Part shown: positions 1-4,013 of the stretch, piece by piece | How positions within the stretch are numbered: the first letter of the stretch is position 1 | How the letters are laid out: every line of letters begins with the position of its first letter | Assembly (NCBI GenBank): GCA_026786325.1 | Contig: JAJAYH010000307.1 | Location: 1 to 5,564 of the forward strand | From: Alkalinema sp. CAN_BIN05 | Lineage (GTDB): Bacteria; Cyanobacteriota; Cyanobacteriia; Leptolyngbyales; Leptolyngbyaceae | Length of the DNA: 5,564 nt | Direction of reading: 5' to 3' | Notes under the pieces: generated by a model | What the model was told of the DNA's origin: nothing | Database searches by the model: none | The model's input: the letters and a program-made list of their open reading frames with translations, nothing else | Translations under genes and position numbers: made by a program

Positions 1-394
1 ATCCGGCGCTGGCAAAAATAGCGGCAGTGAGAGCGGTTGTTGTGGTTTTACCGTTGGTTCCAGTGATGGCAATCCAGGGAATGTTGATCAAGTTGCGCCA
101 TGCCAGTTCCATTTCGCCGATCGTGACGATTCCCAGACTTCTGGCCTTCACAAGACTTGCGATATCCCACGGCACTCCCGGACTGACGACTACTAATTCT
201 GGCTTCGAGACTTCGGGATCAAAATTATCACCCAAAGCAACGGTGATGCCCTCCGCTTCGAGTTCGGTGGCTTGCGGTTGGAGTAGAGGGCTGGTGCTGC
301 TGTCGCTGATGGTTACATCCCAGGCTTGAGATTTTAAGAGTTTTGCGGCGGCGTTCCCCGATTTGCCCAGTCCAATCACTACTGCTTTTGCCAT
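1..394 (-). CDS. murD: UDP-N-acetylmuramoyl-L-alanine--D-glutamate ligase (MurD), N-terminal part, cut by the window edge
   Basis: Reading the minus strand from the ATG at 394-392 gives 131 codons before the left edge, with no stop. The protein starts MAKAVVIGLGKSGNAAAKLL, the Rossmann-like UDP-binding domain of Mur ligases, then has VVVSPGVPWD (residues 68-77) and GEMELAWR (93-100), both typical of MurD. The ATP-binding P-loop ITGTNGKTTTT lies at residues 110-120, opening the central ATPase domain. MurD is a cytoplasmic ligase that adds D-glutamate to UDP-MurNAc-L-alanine using ATP during peptidoglycan precursor synthesis. Family members are about 450 residues, so roughly 70% of the gene, including the rest of the central domain and the C-terminal domain, lies left of the window. 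No frameshift is seen. The gene is divergent from the FAD dehydrogenase. MurD rather than MurC, MurE or MurF fits because of the N-terminus and the spacing to the P-loop. Confidence 0.95.
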   Translation of the reverse strand, partial: MAKAVVIGLGKSGNAAAKLLKSQAWDVTISDSSTSPLLQPQATELEAEGITVALGDNFDPEVSKPELVVVSPGVPWDIASLVKARSLGIVTIGEMELAWRNLINIPWIAITGTNGKTTTTALTAAIFASAG

Positions 395-659
395 GCCGAT
401 CGATCGCGTTAAAACACGTCCATAATTGAATTATCTGTGATTTTACTGTATCTGTGCAGCGATATTTATGGATTAAAAAATTAAGAGAATCATTCTCTAT
501 TCGGTTAGACGATCGTCAAATTTCAAGATTATGCATGTCAAAAATATTTAGATTAATTCAAGAAACCTTAATTCCCATATTGGTAATTTGAGAATGCAGC
601 CTAGGCAATCAAGAATGATAAAATTAAAAATCTGTATATTTCCACGTCAACAGCGTTCT
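395..659. other. Intergenic region upstream of murD, no gene seen
   Basis: This is AT-rich DNA between the murD start and the inverted-repeat element. I find no open reading frame with a plausible start and protein on either strand. It should hold the murD promoter (minus strand), but I could not identify a convincing -35/-10 pair. Two symmetric sites stand out: a 15-bp palindrome at 484-498 (listed separately) and GACGATCGTC at 508-517, a perfect 10-bp palindrome around the CGATCG core that is over-represented in many cyanobacterial genomes. Confidence 0.6.
484..498. promoter_or_regulatory. 7-1-7 palindrome resembling a Fur-family operator
   Basis: AGAGAAT-C-ATTCTCT is a perfect 7-1-7 inverted repeat. 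It matches 11 of 15 positions of the classical Fur-family core TGATAATCATTATCA. It lies 90 bp upstream of the murD start, so it could sit near the murD promoter. Fur, Zur and PerR sites share this geometry, so the metal or signal cannot be assigned. It could also be a chance hairpin in AT-rich DNA. Confidence 0.3.
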
Positions 660-683
660 AATATATGATTCTGTTGGCGAATT
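660..683 (+). repeat. Left 24-bp terminal inverted repeat
   Basis: The arm begins AATATATGATTCTG and ends GGCGAATT. It is the exact reverse complement of 878-901. Pairing stops outside the arm: T659 faces T902. Confidence 0.9.
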
Positions 684-755
684 CAATTCAAGCCCCAGAG
701 CGGCACGTATAGCCCATTGGTTGTCCCGATGGCCCACCCGTGAATAAATTCCGGG

Positions 756-837
756 CTAATAGCGAAAACCTGTTGAAACAGGTTAAAGACCTACTCTAAG
801 AGGTTTTCAGTCCGTTTTAACGGACTTTGGCTATTAG
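756..837. repeat. Multi-branched hairpin core of the element
   Basis: CTAATAGC (756-763) pairs with GCTATTAG (830-837) and closes a region holding two strong hairpins: AACCTGTT/AACAGGTT (767-774 with 777-784) and AGTCCGTT/AACGGACT (809-816 with 819-826). A weaker candidate lies between them, using ACCT 789-792 and AGGT 801-804. Together this would fold as a cloverleaf in single-stranded DNA or RNA. It has no features of a tRNA. Confidence 0.7.
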
Positions 838-838
838 G

Positions 839-856
839 CTGGGATTTTAATCCCAG
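839..856. repeat. REP-like hairpin next to the core
   Basis: CTGGGATT (839-846) pairs with AATCCCAG (849-856) around a two-base centre. The arm format (8 bp, then TT or GA) is the same as in the two hairpins of the core, suggesting a repeated building block. Bases 853-860 could alternatively pair with CCCATTGG at 713-720, with one G-U wobble. Confidence 0.7.
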
Positions 857-877
857 TGGGTGAATAACGAAGCGCGC

Positions 878-901
878 AATTCGCCAACAGAATCATATAT
901 T
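878..901 (-). repeat. Right 24-bp terminal inverted repeat
   Basis: The arm begins AATTCGCC and ends ATCATATATT, the exact reverse complement of 660-683. Its last six bases (TATATT, 896-901) look like a -10 element aimed at the downstream FAD gene, but there is no good -35 at the right distance. Confidence 0.9.
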
Positions 902-928
902 TTGTGACTGATGGACTGGATTAGAACT

Positions 929-2584
929 ATGCTGCGACTGACTGAGATTAAATTGCCGTTGGATCATGCTGAAGAGGAACTGCGATCGTCTATTTTGAAA
1001 CGGTTGCAAATTGGCGATGGTGATCTTCTGCGAGTCGAGATTTTTAAACGCAGCTACGATGCCCGAAAAAAAGGAAATATTGTGCTGGTCTATGTTGTGG
1101 ATGTGGAGGTGAAAAACGATCGGAGCCTTCTAAAACGGTTTAAGAAAAATCCACATATTTCAGAAACGCCGGATATGAATTATCGGTCTGTCATCAAGAA
1201 TCAAAATGGCATTGGTGATAATGGCGTTGACGATCGGCCTATTGTGATTGGAATGGGTCCATGCGGTATCTTTGCGGCATTACTATTGGCCCAAATGGGA
1301 TTACGGCCTATTGTGCTGGAACGGGGAAAATCGGTGCGCGATCGGAGTGTGGATACCTTTGGTTTTTGGGTGAAAGGACGATTGAATCCAGAGTCAAATG
1401 CGCAGTATGGCGAAGGTGGGGCGGGGACATTTTCCGATGGGAAACTCTATAGTCGAGTCGGAGATCCTCAACATTATGGACGCAAAGTATTAATTGAACT
1501 CGTGAATGCCGGAGCCTCTGCCGAGATTTTATATGTAAATAAACCGCATATTGGCACCTATCGGCTCGTGAAAATTGTGCAGCAGATGCGCGAGGAAATT
1601 GTCCGATTAGGCGGCGAAGTTCGGTTTGAATCAAGGGTTGTAGATATTACGATCGATCGAGACTCATTAGAATCAGGCTTAGAATCTGGGCAAATGCGCG
1701 GCGTTCATTTGGCAAATGGTGAGTTTTTACCGTCCAAACATGTAGTGTTAGCGGTCGGACATAGTGCGCGGGATACTTTTGAAATGTTGTTCGATCGTGG
1801 CGTTTATATTGAAGCCAAACCATTTTCAGTCGGGTTTCGAGTTGAGCATCCTCAAGCCTTGATTGATGAATGTCGATTTGGTGAACAAGCAGGCCATGAG
1901 TTACTGGGGTCCGCCGATTATAAATTAGTCCACCACTGTGCAAATGGTCGAGCCGTCTATAGCTTTTGTATGTGTCCGGGTGGAAAAGTCGTCGCCGCTG
2001 CCTCTGAACCCGGACGGCTGGTGACAAATGGCATGAGCGAATATGCCCGAAATGAATCAAATGCAAACAGCGCGATCGTTGTTGGAATCACGCCAGAGGA
2101 TTATCCAGGAAATCCATTAGCCGGAATTGCATTACAGCGAGATCTCGAAGAAAGGGCATTTGAGTTAGGTGGTAGAAATTACAATGCTCCGGGTCAACTG
2201 ATCGGGGACTTTTTAGCTGGACAAGCTTCGACCGAGCTAGGATCTGTCACACCGTCCTATACACCGGGAGTTCGGCTGTGTGATTTGGGGACAAGTTTGC
2301 CGGATTTTGCAATAGAGGCATTGAAAGAAGCGATTCCGGCCTTTGAAAAACAGATTCGCGGATTTGCTATGAATGATGCGATATTGACGGGCGTTGAAAC
2401 CCGCACTTCGTCACCGATTCGGATTAAGCGAAATGACTCCTTTCAGAGTTTGAATACGATCGGATTATTTCCAGCAGGTGAGGGCGCGGGCTATGCCGGG
2501 GGAATTCTATCTGCCGGGATTGATGGTATTCGAGTGGCCGAAGCGGTGGCGTTGAGTATGGTGCGCGATCGGAGTGCTTCGTGA
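929..2584 (+). CDS. NAD(P)/FAD-dependent oxidoreductase, COG2509-type dehydrogenase
   Basis: The frame is open from an ATG at 911 (557 codons). I prefer the in-frame ATG at 929 (551 codons) because homologues, as I recall them, begin at the equivalent of MLRLTEIKLPL, and the six extra residues lie right beside the inserted element. Neither ATG has a clear Shine-Dalgarno sequence. Numbering from 911: a family-specific N-terminal domain covers residues 1-100; the FAD-binding dinucleotide fold begins at PIVIGMGPCGIFAA (110-123) with acidic end ERG (137-139). Further conserved-looking blocks are YGEGGAGTFSDGKL (166-179), VGHSARD (282-288), SFCMCPGG (351-358), GVETRTSSPIRI (494-505), and the C-terminal FAD-contact block PAGEGAGYAGGI (521-532). 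The protein looks intact, soluble and full length. Members are usually annotated as uncharacterised FAD-dependent dehydrogenases, so the substrate is unknown. The gene is divergent from murD and convergent with the luxR-type gene 45 bp downstream. Confidence 0.9.
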   Translation: MLRLTEIKLPLDHAEEELRSSILKRLQIGDGDLLRVEIFKRSYDARKKGNIVLVYVVDVEVKNDRSLLKRFKKNPHISETPDMNYRSVIKNQNGIGDNGVDDRPIVIGMGPCGIFAALLLAQMGLRPIVLERGKSVRDRSVDTFGFWVKGRLNPESNAQYGEGGAGTFSDGKLYSRVGDPQHYGRKVLIELVNAGASAEILYVNKPHIGTYRLVKIVQQMREEIVRLGGEVRFESRVVDITIDRDSLESGLESGQMRGVHLANGEFLPSKHVVLAVGHSARDTFEMLFDRGVYIEAKPFSVGFRVEHPQALIDECRFGEQAGHELLGSADYKLVHHCANGRAVYSFCMCPGGKVVAAASEPGRLVTNGMSEYARNESNANSAIVVGITPEDYPGNPLAGIALQRDLEERAFELGGRNYNAPGQLIGDFLAGQASTELGSVTPSYTPGVRLCDLGTSLPDFAIEALKEAIPAFEKQIRGFAMNDAILTGVETRTSSPIRIKRNDSFQSLNTIGLFPAGEGAGYAGGILSAGIDGIRVAEAVALSMVRDRSAS

Positions 2585-2629
2585 TGTGTTTTGTAATGTA
2601 GTTTAGTTTAGGCTAATTTACTGGGATGG

Positions 2630-3421
2630 TTAAACAATTCCCAAGGTCTTTAAAACCTGAGCGATCGCTGCTGTGCGGGTTTGAACCCCTAAACGACGGT
2701 AGAGATTTTCAAGATGTTTTCGGACTGTCGATTCACAACAGCCGAGAACGCCCGCAATCTCCGTAACTTCCTGGCCTTTAATGATTAGATGCATGACTTC
2801 CACTTGACGCGGCGTGAGGCCCAACGATCGTAACCCTCGGCGAATACAGGGTTCTGGTTGATGCTTCATTTCTATTGTGTCAAAGTTTGGCATAGTGTTT
2901 GAGATAGTCTTTGACATAGTGTAGCTTTGCTTAAATAGATAATCTAAAATGATTGCTTGGTCTAGCATCTGTTGGAGCGTGGTGTAAATGATTGAGAGTG
3001 CGCGAATTTCAGTCGGAATGAATTCTTGATGATTCCGTAACAGTAAGATTGTGATTTGTTGCGGGTCTGAATTTTGGCGAGTGAGATTTGAAGATGGAAG
3101 TTCTATTGTAATCAAAAGCCACGAACCCAATTGATAATGCTTGGCTACTTGACGACTCCAATCATCCCAATTCCAGTCCAAGATAGTTGAGTTCTGCCAT
3201 ACTCCCGTCGGGCTAGGACGAGACGGTGGGGCGAATGGAACGCTCTGATTCAGTGGAATAATCCAAGGTTCAGGAACGAGTAAAATGGATTGATCCCAGG
3301 TCAATATAGACTTTAATTCGGCAAGCAGATTCTGCTGAAATGTAACAACAGATCCTCCAACACTGAGCCGATGTAGAATGTCAAGCTTTTCCACAAAATC
3401 TTGTTTTAAAGTCATTTGCAT
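2630..3421 (-). CDS. LuxR-type DNA-binding transcriptional regulator, no receiver domain
   Basis: A complete 263-residue protein. The C-terminal part (about residues 199-260) is a LuxR/FixJ helix-turn-helix: LGLTPRQVEVMHLIIKG, then EIAGVLGCCESTVRKHLENL, then RRLGVQTRTAAIAQVL. The N-terminal 160 residues show no phospho-acceptor receiver motifs and no convincing membrane segment. They contain alternating hydrophobic strands (SILLVPEP 45-52, WLLITIEL 101-108, ITILLLRN 123-130) that could form a GAF-like sensor fold, but I cannot name the domain or ligand. A polar stretch (about 165-195) links it to the DNA-binding domain. The first ATG is preferred because AGGAG lies 7 bases upstream; another ATG is two codons in. 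Adjacent cysteines (C228-C229) sit in the HTH turn, where other residues are usual. It is divergent from the C39 transporter across 592 bp, so it may control that gene; this is inferred from position only. Confidence 0.88.
   Translation of the reverse strand: MQMTLKQDFVEKLDILHRLSVGGSVVTFQQNLLAELKSILTWDQSILLVPEPWIIPLNQSVPFAPPSRPSPTGVWQNSTILDWNWDDWSRQVAKHYQLGSWLLITIELPSSNLTRQNSDPQQITILLLRNHQEFIPTEIRALSIIYTTLQQMLDQAIILDYLFKQSYTMSKTISNTMPNFDTIEMKHQPEPCIRRGLRSLGLTPRQVEVMHLIIKGQEVTEIAGVLGCCESTVRKHLENLYRRLGVQTRTAAIAQVLKTLGIV
2661..2668. repeat. HIP1 octamer GCGATCGC
   Basis: This is the highly iterated palindrome of many cyanobacterial genomes, here inside the 3' end of the luxR-type gene. It supports the cyanobacterial origin; it is not evidence of a specific regulator. 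Confidence 0.85.
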
Positions 3422-3428
3422 GGATAGT

Positions 3429-3433
3429 CTCCT
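3429..3433 (-). promoter_or_regulatory. Ribosome binding site of the luxR-type gene
   Basis: CTCCT on the plus strand reads AGGAG on the minus strand, 7 bases before the ATG at 3421-3419. It is the only strong Shine-Dalgarno sequence seen before a complete gene in this window, and it decides the start. Confidence 0.7.
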
Positions 3434-3542
3434 ACGACGAAGTCCATCGGGTTTTATTCACTCTCCGTCTACCTATACAACCGATAGCCTAAAACCAATG
3501 GATACTAGATACATGGTTCACAAAACTAGTAGCGCTGGTAAA

Positions 3543-3630
3543 TTCTAGAAAGGGCAGATATGAAAATCTAAGTTTTAAGGGAGTTTAAGTTTGAGCCAAG
3601 ACGATCGAATATTATCTTCTAGACTCTAGA
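3543..3630. repeat. Three TCTAGA hexamers, one pair in tandem
   Basis: TTCTAGAA is a perfect palindrome at 3543-3550, and TCTAGACTCTAGA at 3618-3630 is two TCTAGA hexamers separated by one base. Three copies in under 90 bp is more than expected by chance. They could be binding sites for the adjacent regulator, but nothing beyond repetition and symmetry supports that. Confidence 0.35.
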
Positions 3631-3709
3631 TCCTTTTATAGAATCTTACTGATTCTAATAGACGATAAATTTCTTTTCTTAAATGTATTTTTAGGAAATA
3701 AAAGTTATT

Positions 3710-3749
3710 CATGAAAACTCATAAAATGACATGCAATTGAGTTTTCATG
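3710..3749. repeat. 11-bp inverted repeat with 18-base spacer
   Basis: CATGAAAACTC (3710-3720) is the exact reverse complement of GAGTTTTCATG (3739-3749). No T-run follows on either strand in the position expected of an intrinsic terminator, so a bipartite protein-binding site or an RNA stem-loop are the better readings. It lies near the middle of the divergent region. Confidence 0.6.
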
Positions 3750-3899
3750 CATAACTCTCAGTTAGTACGTCATTTACCGTATTGATTTGTTTTAGAAAGC
3801 CATGCTTTTATAAATTTACCTTTGCATTTATTTCTACTCAGCTTGACTGGATAATTGGGGATCTAAATTTTAGTCACACGGACCGAGGAATTTTTTAGT

Positions 3900-3925
3900 A
3901 AGCGATCGAGCCTTAAAGCGATCGA
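3900..3925 (+). repeat. Tandem 10-bp direct repeat, candidate operator
   Basis: AAGCGATCGA occurs at 3900-3909 and again at 3916-3925, a 16-bp period. Each copy holds the palindrome CGATCG. The pair ends 33 bp upstream of the TATAAT at 3959, a place where activators commonly bind. Caution: CGATCG is generally abundant in this genome, so part of the similarity is background. Confidence 0.4.
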
Positions 3926-3958
3926 ACTGGATTCAAAATAATTTCTGAGATGAAGTTT

Positions 3959-3964
3959 TATAAT
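3959..3964 (+). promoter_or_regulatory. Candidate -10 element of the transporter gene
   Basis: This is a perfect TATAAT about 50 bp upstream of the transporter ATG. There is no recognisable -35 hexamer 16-18 bp upstream (the sequence there is A-rich), which would fit an activator-dependent promoter. A short palindrome, CGTCT-A-AGACG (3967-3977), overlaps the predicted transcription start region and could be an operator. Confidence 0.35.
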
Positions 3965-4013
3965 TTCGTCTAAGACGCATGACTAGCTTTTTTTAATATA
4001 TTGGATGTAGACC

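Larger units (their letters stand above)
660..901. mobile_element. 242-bp non-coding inverted-repeat element (MITE/REP-like)
   Basis: The stretch is bounded by perfect 24-bp inverted repeats (660-683 and 878-901) and filled with nested short hairpins: 767-784, 809-826 and 839-856, each with two 8-bp arms around a two-base centre, plus an 8-bp stem (756-763 with 830-837) enclosing the first two. The octamer GTGAATAA occurs twice in direct orientation (740-747 and 860-867). No reading frame of note is present, so the element would be non-autonomous. The internal hairpins resemble, from memory, dispersed REP-like repeats of filamentous cyanobacteria, possibly of the kind moved by tyrosine (IS200-like) transposases. 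No clear target-site duplication flanks it; a TA duplication cannot be excluded because the ends are themselves TA-rich. It separates murD from the FAD dehydrogenase gene and ends 9 bp before the first possible ATG of the latter. Confidence 0.7.
3422..4013. other. 592-bp divergent intergenic region between regulator and transporter, no gene seen
   Basis: This is AT-rich DNA. The longest ATG-initiated frames I read are very short (16 codons at 3499-3549 on the plus strand, about 15 codons on the minus strand) and none encodes a double-glycine leader or other recognisable peptide. The region holds TCTAGA-containing motifs (3543-3630), a 7-bp hairpin (3639-3645 with 3651-3657), an 11-bp inverted repeat (3710-3749), tandem 10-bp repeats (3900-3925), a perfect TATAAT (3959-3964) and a short palindrome (3967-3977). 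A weak second promoter candidate is TTGACT (3843-3848) with TAAATT after a short 15-bp spacer. For the regulator gene, TTGGTT with TATAGG at 15 bp on the minus strand is only a weak candidate. Confidence 0.6.

Noticed and set aside
27..329. 100-codon plus-strand open frame at the left edge
   Set aside because: It lies entirely antisense to the murD coding sequence, whose minus-strand translation matches the family clearly; the plus-strand product has no recognisable features.
508..517. GACGATCGTC as a specific operator
   Set aside because: It is a perfect palindrome, but CGATCG cores recur throughout the window, including inside genes, so it is most likely genome-wide HIP1-like background.
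767..856. Series of similar hairpins taken as a CRISPR array
   Set aside because: The units are palindromes of different sequence, not identical direct repeats with unique spacers of regular length.
1261..2066. Open frames inside the FAD gene: plus 1261-1452, minus 1308-1634, minus 1647-2066
   Set aside because: All are other-frame readings of a well-conserved FAD enzyme. Their products are low-information, with no domain and no ribosome binding site.
2622..2643. Possible terminator between the convergent FAD and luxR-type genes
   Set aside because: TGGGA pairs with TCCCA over only 5 bp with an 11-base loop, there is no T-run, and it overlaps the end of the luxR-type coding sequence.
3499..3758. 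Small open frames in the divergent gap (16 codons at 3499-3549, and shorter ones near 3711-3758)
   Set aside because: They are very short, without a Shine-Dalgarno sequence and without a leader-like sequence; none resembles a precursor peptide.
3765..3777. NtcA-like site GTA...TAC
   Set aside because: The spacer is 7 bases, whereas the NtcA consensus requires 8, and no suitably placed -10 follows.
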